From positions 74,405,060 through 74,469,059 of the forward strand of contig OU744721.1 in assembly GCA_916613615.1 (NCBI GenBank): a DNA stretch of 64,000 nt, in the 5' to 3' direction. The position numbers and the translations under genes are program-made. Within the stretch, counting starts at the first letter, position 1; every line of letters begins with the position of its first letter. The notes beneath the pieces are model-generated. The model was not told the DNA's origin, searched no databases, and worked only from the letters and a program-made list of their open reading frames with translations. Shown here in pieces: positions 35,272-47,775 of the stretch. The DNA comes from Steromphala cineraria (taxonomy: Eukaryota > Mollusca > Gastropoda > Trochida > Trochidae).

Positions 35272-38200
35272 CTTAGACATTGAAATACTATATTGTGTAC
35301 CCAACTTCGATCGCTGTTCCTTGTGTGCGCTTAATTAACGGTGTGAATGTTTACACATCTATATCTCTTTCCTAAGTATACAGGGTTTATTAGCGATAGT
35401 CACATTCAGTCTGTAGGCTCTGCTTGGAGTGATGGTATAAGATTAGCTGCCAGTCTCTGGTCATCTTGGAGACCACATTTGTATTGATTCAATCAACGCC
35501 TTCTACAAAAATCTATAATAGAGCAAGACTCTTTAAATTACCCTTACCATCTAGCAAACCCCTGCCTATCAACGAATACCATCTATTTCTCCTTGATATC
35601 ATTGCCTGAGTAAGTTCACCAAGCCCTCAATTTTGTCCGATGACATTTTTTGTTTGACATATTACGGGAAAATGTTCATATTTTGCAAAAGCATTGCCAA
35701 TTTTGAAGCGTTTTTTGAATGTTTTGCACACAGTCATTTTCCAAGTTGATAATTTCCCAACTGATTGAAGAACTCATCCGATTATTTTGAAATTCTTTTT
35801 TATGTTTAGTGGGTGAACAATTCTGTGTAAGAGACGTCTAGTAATAAGATCATTGACATGTCAAAGTTAAGTTAAGTAAATCGTAATTTATCAGGGATGT
35901 ACGTAATTTAGTTGGTCAGGGATGTACGGTCGAGGGTATCTGTGAGCCGTGCTTACATTTTTGTTTGTTGTATGTATCTTCATTTTATTCTGAGAAAAAT
36001 AAAGATTAAAGAAAAAATTGCTTATCGTAAAATTGTGCTTTAATGTCAACATTACATTTTACTGATATAGACCAGTAAACCAGTTTTAAAGAGCCACTCC
36101 GTGATTTTCCTTTGGTACGAATGAGGGTTGCATTATAAATGATATAAATTCAAAAACTCTCAGATATTCATGTCCAAATGACACTTTAATGATAAATTCT
36201 AGTTTTGAGTGAAAACCTTATAACACCTATACATGTATATATTCCTGGAAGCCAAATGCATGTGTCCGAAATACAGGTATATAAGCTATTTACCTATAAA
36301 ACAACATTAACTTGTAAGTGTCATTTTGACTGTCAAAGGTAAGTTTTCCTAATGATGCGCGTCATCTTCCGGTTTTCGATCAATATCGCGACTTAAAACC
36401 TCACTTATGTTGCTGTACTACGTTGAAAAACTTTCAAATGATACTTTCCTACAGCACATGACACTATATTTAGAGTTTTGGAATATGTGACACTCATCAG
36501 TTTTTTGTCACTACAAAACTGTTACTTACTTATTTGCGTCCTGACATGCTAATTATTAGGAATAACAACATAGCAGAACAGCATATCATATATGTATATA
36601 AAAAGCATAATGGATAGGTTTATAATCCTTTGTTTTGGTTCATGTTTTTACATGTTCTGTCAAAAATCCAGTTTTATTTCAAGAAATCAAGTAACTTTAA
36701 TTCAGTCATGCAGCAGATTTCATGACAGGGCCACTACGACGTGATCATGCAAATGCATAATCAAAGGGTCTTTCATTTCCGGCTTGTACATGTGGTTGTC
36801 AGTTACTTGTTACTATCGATAAACTATTAAATTTGCGATTGATTATGTTATGGTTTCACTAAACCCCAACAAAACCACAACAATCCTATTATAGTTTGTC
36901 TTTTAAGAACAATTGGCATGGAATGATTTAAGTTACCAAACAGTAACAACGGGCATTAGGATATGACTTGCTGTCCCAAAAACGTAGTAACATGTATCGT
37001 TACATTATTACAGAATAACCAACTTGGTACGAGTGATTGTGAGATATCTGCCCGAGTCGAAATAATGTTCATAGTCGCGAGCCTTTTGCGACTTTATCCC
37101 ATGGTATTATATACCAATTGGATAGAAATGCAGGTAAATTTATGTATCCCACATCACTCACTCACTTATATTAAGGTAGAGCTCATTTTGTCGTTACTTG
37201 ACTAAAATGTGACGATTCTTAACGTTTTTATTTCAGACACATTTGATAATAAAATCAATAACCAACTTATACGGTAGATTACCTGTTCCACATTATATGG
37301 GCTATGTATTTTTTAAAATTCATATTACTTAATAGTATTGTTTGCAAGAACAGACACTAAGATCTCAATACTGAAGCCCTTCATTTGGAGGAAATTCACA
37401 TTTTGCACAATAAGAAGGACCTGTTTGTTTACACTGAAGACCCTTTTTGTGAGGAAAATATGTCAATGCAGAGTGTAATATCTATTATATGGGTATAGAT
37501 CTTCACAAAGAAGTTGATATGCGAATATTGCAGACACTTATAATTTCTAGCGTTGATTTCACTTGGGTGACAATTGAAGGCAGTTGTATTTGAAAGCATG
37601 TCGTAGCATAAAATGAAAATATGAAATTACTGACAACTACTTACATCTAATTTAGAGTTTAATAAAATAGACTAAGTCTTTTCAACACAATATATTGAAT
37701 ATTGTGACACCAAATATCTAATTCTCAAACATAAACTAGAAACAATACATCCCATTTACCAACTGCAATGAGCATGATTCCCTCGGGACAAGTCAACTGG
37801 TACATTTAATACAAAATTGAAATTACTCTGTAAGAATCCATTTGAGTCAAACGTTATTGAAAGTATGTTATATCCAAATGGACAGGAAGAAAGGGCGATA
37901 GTTTGACTGAAAGTTTGACTTCTGCTGACTGTGAAGATGACATGTTAAAATGCTGATCAGCAGCTTTATGGCCTTGCTATTACAAAAAGATTATTGTGCC
38001 TTCATTCTCTCCCGACAGAGGTAGATCAAATCATAACATGAAGATCCTACCTCTGTTCGAGGTGATTTTCAGGAGTTTCCCCTGGCGGAAAACAAATCAC
38101 CAACATTCATTTGAATTCTTTTGGGAAATTATATAAGAGCAACGTCGCTGATTGCACAACTTAATTTGATAGCATCCAACCAGAAATTGTTATTTAGAGC

Positions 38201-38677
38201 ATGGCTTGACAGAATGACTAATGGCACACAATTTTATGCACCTCATTTTCATTTGCATTCTCTTGAGACTAAAACATCCCTTAATGACGAAAAATATCTG
38301 CTGAAAACAAACATATTTTTCAGAAACAATGAAGTTTATTTTTCATCTTTGCTATGATATTTGAAGTTTTGTCACTCATTAAATTAATAATATCGGTTTG
38401 AATAAGTTTAATGGACGCAAATGAGGAGTTTCTTATCTGAACTCACTTCATTAAGAGTGTTACTTTTTCATGTTTGAAAATGTGATTTTTTAAATTCTCA
38501 AAGATAACAAGCCTCTCGTGTATTGAGACATGGAACTTAATTCTCAAGATATTTCTCGAAACAATGAAATGAGCGTATGATCCATTTTAATTATACATTT
38601 GAGATTCTCCCTATATCTAAAAAGAATCAAAATAATTTTGAAATTATGATGACATGTTTATTCACAGGACATTATCT
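35272..38677. other. Unit B backbone, no gene seen
   Basis: Collinear with 1-3410 of unit A. The frame matching 2068-2325 is broken here by single-base deletions. Frames at 36963-37205 and 38121-38357 are short and unrecognised. Confidence 0.6.
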
Positions 38678-40690
38678 TGCTGCTGTTCATATTGTATATC
38701 AGTAAAAGCATATCATTTAATTCTGTCATCGAAATGATGAAAATACCGAAAATATATTTTGGTTAAGATTTGGTAATGGTTGAGGAAACACCAATGTATA
38801 TATGCATCACATGTTGTCATGATTAACTCTTCATTCATTTAGTGTTCTTAGTAATTTAACCATTCTCGACCTGCACGACGTCGACACTTGAACAGGTGTA
38901 ACAACACAACTAGCAAAATCGAGTCAACTTCGTGCTTCTCGAAGCACACAAGCAATTAGCGAATAGAATAGCCCAAGCGTGTTGTCTTAAATATTACTTT
39001 GCATTAAAAGTTGGGATAAGGAGAAAAAACGAATAGTGGATTTACATATGTTCAATTCACATTTATAGTATTATCACATCGTCGATTTTCGGAATATCGT
39101 AACTTATAACTGCTTATAAAGTTGGTGGTACCAATAACGGTGTATTCCTTTCATCATTTTATAAAACATAACAATAATACATAATACATTTCACATTTAT
39201 ATCAGAGTTTGATATTTGATTTATGTACTAAGAATTCATGGTACATTGAAGAATTGCGTTGTTCAGTAAAAGGTCACAGTCCCATGTATATTCACAGTCC
39301 CATGTACATTGTATATCTTACACATTGAAATAAATTACAGGTTTGGTGCGAGATAATGAAACAATTGACAGGTTAATGAAATTTGAATATACAACTAAAA
39401 ATAATGAACAGTAAAACAAAAAAGCTCCTTTGCATACATACAATTTACATTTATATATATACATACAATTTACATACAATTTACATTTATATTTTGCTTT
39501 AGGGAAATTAGAGATGCAATAGTTTTACATTGAATTTTAAGGAAATACAGTACTTAGGGGATGTACATCGCTTTCAAACGACGATCCTAAGAAATTATTA
39601 AAGTCTATTCATAAATTTATCATAAAATATAATCGATTTGACATCTCATATGCACTTGAATATGTAATGACTGCCATGCAAATAACATGATATTCATGCA
39701 AAACCAGTATCTGTGAAGCTAAGTTGTGAATCTGACATGTGTCACAAATTACTATTAGTTTTATATTTATATATGTGTAACTGTATCGGAGCGGCCTTGA
39801 TATAAGCTCTTCGGAGCTTGTTGGCCAATCTATTCATGTATATGTACATATCATAAATAAAATATGTTTAAATCAATTTTAAGAAAATACACAGGTAACG
39901 ACCCCCTCGAGAAGTTGGAACAAAAGTAAATTCTAACTGTGCATTTGCCATCTCGTAGTCAGAGTGTCGTTTACATCCCCTGTGTCACTTTTATAGTAAC
40001 ATTCAGAGAATAAAGACTTTGAGTTTGAGTTTATATATTCTCATTGGTGTTCACATTTTACATGTGTCTAAATTAGTGAACACATTTTACTGAGTGCAGA
40101 CCAATCAGGGGAGGATTATGATTGATAATGATTAATATAAACACAATTTGGTGAATACATCTATAGTCTACTACAATTAGTAATATCTAAACTTATTTTA
40201 ATTTTTATTTCTTTTCAACAGGTACAATTTTACAGGCGTATACTTGTTCAACACAACAATATAGAGCATAGTATTTGGGTTGAAACAGGAGTTGTAAGGG
40301 ATAAGTTAAATAGGCAATGGCACAAATACCAGTATTTCAGTATTTCAGTATTTCAGTATTAAACTGTTTCGTATTTTCTTTTCGGAAAATGTGTAGTAGA
40401 TTCATCTTTTTAGTTAACCGTAAACTTAATCCTGCGTTAAGAAAACATGAAACATCAAAGTCCGCCGCCTGTCGACTTTATGCTATTCTGGATTTTCTAG
40501 GTGTTGACTTCGTGCGAATACCCCCTTTGCCCTTTCTGATATTGATTGATAAATTTTGATTAAAGTTGACCTTGCAGTTGAAAAACTATTCATTGAGATA
40601 CATGTATACATTATCAAAATACTGCAGAAATCTACGAGAGGACGTCGATTTCGAAAGGAAAGATTAAGTGTTAAATTATCTAGAACTGGT
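38678..40690. other. B-only segment of about 2 kb with retroelement-like ends
   Basis: Unit A joins directly from ACAGGACCTTATCTT (about 3410) to GTATTACTCTTTTGTAAAAT-type sequence (about 3430). The segment includes GGAGCGGCCTTGATATAAGC and its near-complement CTCTTCGGAGCTTGTTGGCC (39789-39829), then AATAAAATATG; and, further on, GAATAAAGACTTTGAGTTTG (about 40008). Both look like 3' ends of retroposons. There is also a triplicated AGTATTTC near 40330. The 80-codon frame at 40317-40559 is unrecognised. Confidence 0.55.
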
Positions 40691-42143
40691 ATTTGTATTA
40701 CTCTTTTGTAAAATATATCTCCCCTCTGAATGTGACTAAACAGTCCCTATTATGTAAACGGTTCTTATGGTTTAAATGTGTTTGATACACATGGGCATGT
40801 GTGGGAATATACAACTGATTATAAAATCCTTCATATTATTGCCAGAGCCAATAACAATTGAATACTGATATGACGTACAAAGATATATTAATAACACTGT
40901 CTGAGATTAAAGTCGCCAAGCATTTCAGTTTGACCACCGATTTGCAAACACATTTTGATTTATGTAATTGTCCTTAAACGTAATTATATAATAATTACAT
41001 TAATCTATCAATGCTGAACTGATGGCGCTCTTTCATTTCGATAAGTATTTAATGTCAGAAATAATCTTATTTACTTTCAAATTCCAATATTCTGAAGCAA
41101 TTTGTACAGGTTGATTGACAATGTCAGTTTTTATGGTCGTCGAATATGTTGCCTGTTAGTAAATAAAATTAAAATTGGAGTTAAAATCTCGTGTTTTTCG
41201 TTACCGTTAATAAACAGTAAAATATTCGAAATGCTGATACATTATGACTAGTCTTAATAAAAATAAGTAAGGGAAGCCATCATAAGTTTATTGTTAAATA
41301 TCTGCCGCTTTCCGATATAACTCACATATAACAAGTTGAGTATAGAATTATGGTTTTTAGTTTAGATCATAAAGGTTTGAATTATTAAGGGTATATGTAG
41401 TTTAAACAAATGGCTTGAATAAACCCAATAATTAGATGTGCGAATGGTTTTCCAATCGGAATCTTTTAATCAAGTGGAACAAGATTCAAATTGTTCACAT
41501 TTAAGAATGTTTCATCCATAGGAATTTAGAGACAATATCTTTAAATACCAAAATTTAGGTAGGACAAGTGCATGAAGGCAACACAGTATGTCACGCCGTG
41601 AGGACACACATCTCGGAAATCGGTTGCAAACTGACGCAATCACTGCCTCCATCGTTCAAGTCTTAAGGCCGAGTATCTGAATTGTTATTGGAGCAAAACC
41701 TGCTAGCGGCACTTTTTGTGTGTTAACTCATTTTAAGCAACTCAGATAACTCAACCCCACCCTGCATTTACCATACACACAAAGAAACCAACAAACAAAC
41801 TAAATGAAGGTTAACTCTCAGTTACATCCACATACTCGAAACCTTTTGAAGTAAAACTATTGTCATGTGATAACAAATTATGCCACGTACACATTTCAGC
41901 TTATCATTTGCCTTGGACAAGTAGAAAATTGGATATTGTTGCGTGTGTAGTTTTTATGCCACCAGTGAGTATTAAAGAAAATTGCCAGAATGCAAGAGGT
42001 ACGCCGAATAATGGAATAATGTTGAACAATGTTGCTTCAAATGCATGATGAAATACTTTTATTACACCTTGACTGTATACTTCATATGACGTAGAAAAGA
42101 CAAGCCTCACTGCCAAACCTTGGGGACACCATGGCCCTAATGT
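40691..42143. other. Unit B backbone up to the MULE, no gene seen
   Basis: Matches 3430-4250 and 7720-8098 of unit A with the A-only minisatellite and palindrome blocks absent. A short remnant of 5795-5980 is kept at about 41565-41745. Confidence 0.65.
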
Positions 42144-43024
42144 GATAAGACGGATTACACCGCGTTCGCCTAAAAGATTTTTCGCCTAATGGATATTTTA
42201 CCGCTTTCGCCAAAAAACGTTTTTTATATAGTTAACAAGGTATTTATGTTTTATCTTTAATCTACAATAGCTAGGGATGTAACTGTTACACTTCTGTTCA
42301 AGTTTCATTACAAAATATACGTAATTTTGCGTTATATCGAAACAATAAAGTATTTGTCAAAAATCGACATGGATATATTTTACAAAATATAGTTGTTTTG
42401 TACCTCAGAATCGTGAAAACTGGAAACTATTAGCGTTATATTGAAGCATCCGCCATGTTGAGAAAGGATCCCAAACTGGTTTTCTGTCTCCGTTGCGCAA
42501 CGCATCGAATTCTGCATGGCATCAGACATCATAAGAAGACCACAAAGCTCTTGATAGGAGTTCGAATTTTTTATTCATTCTTCAGTGCACAGTTTCACAG
42601 TTCAGAAGATTTTATTCATTTTCAGTATGTAGACAATACAATGATACAATATGCACGTGGTTTTTTATTTCCGTAGTATGTTGTTGTTTTATTACATTTG
42701 TTGGTGAGTATCATAATAGAGTACAATCATATGTTTTTAAAGTTGTTTTTATTCACTTCAGTTGGATACAATCAATGTTTCATAGTATACATAGAGTGAG
42801 ATAATACAACATTGCAGTTGACATATAATTTTACTATCACCAGTTGCAACAAGAATGAATGGACAGATCTTGGCGAGAAACGGTCATTAATAATGCATGG
42901 GCACATAATATAACATGAAGTAAAATTACATTCTTAAGTATTTTCCATTTTGTCTCAAAAGTAATTTACAATATTATCATTCAGACATGCTACTGAGCTA
43001 CTGAGCTATTTCAATCTCCATTTT

Positions 43025-45192
43025 TCATTTCTTTAACAAAGACGATATTGCAGCGAGTGTCTGTGGGATGGTCTTTGATTCATCCTCGTATACTGACCAT
43101 ACATCTTCAAGCTTTCTGTTGAATGCTTTGGTTCTTGTGTTTTGCAATCTCTTCATTTGGCCGTGGTGCACAAATTCCTTCACTGTAGTTAGGAATCCTG
43201 CCTCTTTGTGAAGGAGTGAGACAATGAGGAAGAAGTTGACGTTCCTCTTGCCGGCCCGACTGTTGATTCTCTTATGTCATCCTGTAAACAGAAAGAATAA
43301 ATAGAGAATTGTGAATTATTATCTTGAATATAGATTTTTCATATTGATATGATCATCATTATATCCGTTAATATATTATTATATTATTTTATTAATATGT
43401 TTCAATATATTGAATGATGACTTACCTTCACAATCATTATTGGTGCGGACTGTCAGTCTGTAGACAGACCAGGTGTGAATTGGCCACAGATTGTTGGTCA
43501 ACCACTAGTTCTCCGCGTAGTTAAAGAGGGGTGTTGCAGTCGGTCAGTCAAGTCTTTCAGTTTTTCAAACTCTGGCATGATGTGGTTGGGACTGAGGTAG
43601 GGGAGGGCCATCAGTTTCTTCACTAGGGAGTAGAATTCACTGTTTCTACAGTACTCAGTCTGAAAGAAGTAAAACATATATGACTAAAAAATAGATATAA
43701 TAAAATATCATTTCGCATATGTAACCAATTTACTTTTGTATATGTAAGTCATTTGTTTTCGAATAGGTATGGCAATTATTTTCGGGAACAGAGAATACAG
43801 AATTGAGGATTAGATATATATATATAGTTGTGTATTAAAATTGATTGAATTACCTCCAACCCCAGCATCTGAATCCGACGATAGACCTCCCGTTGCCAAT
43901 GGAAGCCACAGTCACGGAGCTCAGCCTCTGGTCTTAGGTACCGCATGGCCTCCCAAGCACCAGCTTCAAAGTCTGCCATTACTCTCTGGACATCGGTTGA
44001 ATACCGCCTTGAACACCTGCAGAATAAAAACAAATATTATATATCATTAATGACAACTCCATTACATTACATTAATCAGGTTGCAGCATTAACTTACCGC
44101 TTCATAGTCCACTTTCCTCTTCCTCGACATGAACATGTAACAGACGGGCACCTGTTTCATGTCCCCAGTCTCGGAGACCAGGAATACATGGACGGAATAC
44201 AGTTGAATGAAAGGCTTTCGCACAATGCCGAATGTACCATCCATGTACCATGTCTTGGCCATCTTCATGGTTTCCAACTCCTCGGTGGTGGCAAATACCA
44301 GATGCCTCGTTCCCTCTACCGTCAGATCATCCACAAGGAAGTCTCTTGGAACGTATTGTGGTCTCAACTGAAATATAAATATAATATATAAAAACCAAAT
44401 GAATATGTGATAATATATGTTATAGAAAAAAAGAACATTAACATTATTATTGTAGATACTTGTGAAATACCTGAAAAATATTATATTTATTATAAGAAAA
44501 TAATTTTAAAATATAGTATTAAAAAGTTATTTATCAAAATACTCACATCATACTCCAAATAATCAAACTTTGGAGGTCTCAGGTTCTGTCGAGCTGTGTT
44601 TTCCCGCTTTGCCATGGCAACCAAGGAAGGAAGTGTCGTGGGAACAGCCTCAAGGTTCTGATATTCCTCCTCCACTATCTATTGTGCTGACGTGAAAAGT
44701 TGACTGGTGCATTTTGCCTTCATCTGAAGAAAAAAACCTTTTATTGTTTACGAGTGGAACAAATGTACATTCAAATGAATTATAAAAAATATATGTGTAT
44801 TATTATTGTCTAGTATTATAGAATAGATATACCCCTCTTCGACCCATCTTCAACAACAGTGAAATTTTAATACTATATATCAGCTTTTAACAACTTTGTG
44901 ATATTATGCTGATGTTTTTCAGCCTTCGCGCTGTTCCATTTTCTGCTTTTGCAATCATTTTCATATTTAGGCAATTTCATTAACTTTCTCGCCGCTAATG
45001 GCTGCAATATTGCCCAAGCGGCGCTAAACAATAACTCACTCACTCACTCACTCAACAACAGTGTATTCCCTTGACGGCATGATATGGTTAACCTCAAGCT
45101 CTGGTAGTGCCCTGGGCTGGATGGCACTTTCGTCTACGGGGTTGGGTCTCTGGATGATCAATGGAGACGTGGGAGGTGGTGTAGGAGATATT
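43025..45192 (-). pseudogene. MULE transposase, unit B copy lacking the FLYWCH exon
   Basis: Exon 3 is 44723-44547, exon 4 44367-44098, exon 5 44016-43854, exon 6 43659-43426 and exon 7 43281-43025, ending in a natural TGA after SLLKK. This copy keeps the exon 5 donor and CGFHWQ, RTNN and DCEG, which are damaged in unit A. Its own lesions are: loss of exon 2 and the end of exon 1 (junction near 44826-44832), a 190-bp retroposon in exon 1, a TAG in exon 3, a 14-bp deletion in exon 5, and a 1-bp deletion in exon 6. It shares the Trp-to-stop change at the start of exon 7 with unit A. It is inactive. Confidence 0.88.
44862..45051. mobile_element. 190-bp retroposon with (ACTC)n tail in MULE exon 1
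   Basis: TCAACAACAGTG (12 bp) flanks both sides (44850-44861 and 45052-45063), and unit A has the uninterrupted exon at about 14960. The 3' part reads CTAATGGCTGCAATATTGCC then AAGCGGCGCTAAACAATAAC and ends in a run of ACTC units. That tail type is common on gastropod SINEs. The 5' part shows no tRNA-like promoter, so it is a 5'-truncated SINE or LINE. Confidence 0.85.
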
Positions 45193-45543
45193 GGATTAAA
45201 TTAAATTGCAAGGATGTGTGTGTCATTCTTTCTGGATTAATTCAACTTTGGATTACATTTGGGATTTCAGATAAAGTTTGTTCATGTGTTTCATGTTATG
45301 TTTTATTATGTTCATATAAATATCTAGAAATCTACAACATTTTAGATAGCCGCAAGTTTTGACTCGTATCTCAATACATATATATTATACAAATTGTATG
45401 ATAAATAACCAACAATAACCACTTATCTTGCAGATAGTTTATTAAATGTCCATAAGGACAGGACAAAATATCGTTTGGCGAAAGGGATAAAATATTCCTA
45501 GGCGAAGAATCTTTTAGGCGAAAGCGGTGCAATTCGATACGAC

Positions 45544-47400
45544 ATGATATACTTAAAATTGTTTTTTTGAATAATGATAGATAACAGTTATGAAGTCATG
45601 CAGCAACAGTAATTTTGCATCTGGATTGCAAGTTGCTTAATTGAGTTCAGACAGTTGCAGATGTTATAGGTCTCCAAAATGAAACTATTGTAATGTTTCT
45701 ATACTGCAGACGCCATTAGGCGTTTGGTCCGCCCCAGCTGTGCGTCAGAGGGAAAACTGTAAGCAAAGTCAATGCCTGTCTAACATATTAATCAACCAAT
45801 ACAAGAAGGGAAAGAATAATAGTTGAGTAATTGAGATTGTATTCATATTTCATGAATTGCTGTCTGTAAGTCGGAGAAGGGATGTATCGATTTCTTGAAA
45901 TGAACATTTTCACTGAATTGCCTGTTCAATATTGAAGGTGTTGTATAAGTTACTGAACCTGCACAATTGATGTGATATATATATATATATATATATTCAA
46001 ATTGATCATTGTCGAATTAGATAATTTATTGTTTAAGCTTCCGATTGCACCCTTTCAATTAATTGGATGTTTGATCCCTTATCACAGAAACTCGAAAAAT
46101 GCAGATTAGAGAAATGAACAATGCGATCAAAACAAATTGATATCGTCATAGTAACGATGTGAAATAAATTCGTTTAACAGTGATTTATGATATGACAAAT
46201 TTGATTTTTTTTCTAGAGTTGGTCTGTGCTAATATGACATATCGACTTAGCTCTGTTTGACATCAAATGTCACGACATATACTTAAAAGGGGACAAAGTA
46301 TATGTATTTTTATCCAGTTTTGAAGCATTATATACACATACATTACAGTTTCAAAGGTGATATGTCGTAAATGGGTTCAGTGTGTCCTTACAACAAAGAG
46401 TTCGTTCAAAGCATGAGCCATATTCATTCACAACAAGGACAGTACATTTAGAAACCACCAATGCATGCTAGAAACAAGATTCCACAAACGGATTGCATTG
46501 CCCAAAAAACAATATATTGATAAATCTAAATAGGGGAAAAGGGTTGTTTATCACCGAGAAATGTGTCATAGAGAACTGGTTGTTTCAAATTGGTGAAAAA
46601 CATTTGTGTAGAGCCACCCAGCACAACACAGACCCACCTATACATAAAAACATGTCAGAGCCTGATGAAAATTATAATACGTGTGATATTTGTTAATTAG
46701 AGTCACTTGGATTAACTGTTTAAATTATGTGATTGCGTACACATCAACTATCCCTAAGAACACTTCATAGGCCCATTAGCAGCCTATGGACAAGTCCTTT
46801 CATTGTAGTTGCCCCAGCAAGTGACCATGTTTCACATAAGACCTTTTTAATCCAAATTGTGTGTCGTTTTGTCAATTGTCTGCTTTTCCTTTATAACAGT
46901 TGCTCAAACCCTTTAGATTAACAACACTTTTTTACACGGAATCTACACTTCCATTAATAAGAATAGTGCCCATGTGTCGCTGACATCATCTCAGCATGTA
47001 TTATTAATCCTGATAACCTGATGTGCTACATACCTAAGTGGGTGATATCCATATCAATTTGTTGCAAAAAGACGACCACAGTACATATTTTGCCTAAAGC
47101 CAGTTAGGGTACAAATTCACTTTGGTATTTTTTTTACAAAGATAATCAGGTAACCCGATAAATGTAGTAGAGCATATGTTTTCATAAGAACAACCTTTAG
47201 TGAGTTCATAACGTGTTGTAGGCTATAAATCAGATAATGATGTTTCCTGTTAGCATTATGTTAGGTTCCCTTTAAGAGTTTGTGGGACTAATGGATCATC
47301 TGTATGGCCCCTGGTCTATTGGATACTAGAGATTTCTTTGTGGTTGTTGTGAAAGTGGGGCAACACGACCATTCATAACAAGAAACGTTCCCGCAATATA
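45544..47400. other. Unit B backbone, no gene seen
   Basis: Matches 15474-17317 of unit A. The (TA)n run at 45975-45993 is longer than in A, and 46855-46930 differs from the A counterpart. Confidence 0.55.
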
Positions 47401-47418
47401 CTATAACATGCATTGCAT

Positions 47419-47775
47419 AATTATTATGGTAAATGTTGTCAACATTCATTGACAACAATAAAGGCATTGAATAACGAGAGAAACGTAAATGAAAAAGATA
47501 ACAAATCCTTGTTGATATTATAATTAAAACATAAGATAGTATGGTCATGCCCCCTTTCATTAATGCAGCATAGGGTAAATATATTTGGATAAAATCCCAC
47601 CGTAAAAACACAGTGTTAACACAATAACCCATATCATCGTCACAACAGATGTGCATACAATAGTAAATCTAGTTGTGATTCTGAGGAAAACAAGATGAGT
47701 TGGTACAGATATGTAGTAATAAGGGGATGTATTCATTTCAATTATTTTCAATATGATAGTTGTCTTCGAGACCAT
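47419..47775 (-). pseudogene. GPCR-like fragment, unit B copy
   Basis: Same content as 17318-17671: VSKTTIILKI, PYYYISVPTHLVF and TMIWVIVL in one frame, then the TM5-like SYVLIIISTRICYLFHLRF in another. A small indel between them (around 47565-47580) breaks the frame. The limits of the unit A call apply here too. Confidence 0.28.

Larger units (their letters stand above)
42152..45535 (-). mobile_element. MULE DNA transposon, unit B copy
   Basis: Same insertion site and ends as in unit A: GGATTACACCGC at the left and GCGGTGCAATTC at the right, with GATAAGAC (42144-42151) and GATACGAC (45536-45543) as the decayed target duplication. The TIR match is better here than in A because the right inner end still reads CCCTTTCGCC on the minus strand. 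At 3,384 bp it lacks the nested TIR/DIRS element, the CCCCCG retroposon, exon 2 and a 95-bp subterminal piece. Confidence 0.9.

Noticed and set aside
40317..40559. 80-codon plus-strand protein in the B-only segment
   Set aside because: It starts in an AGTATTTC repeat and has no recognisable domain or counterpart.
43945..44391. 148-codon plus-strand protein (also 13897-14100)
   Set aside because: It is the antisense of MULE exons 4 and 5 and crosses an intron. The minus-strand reading has the conserved domain.
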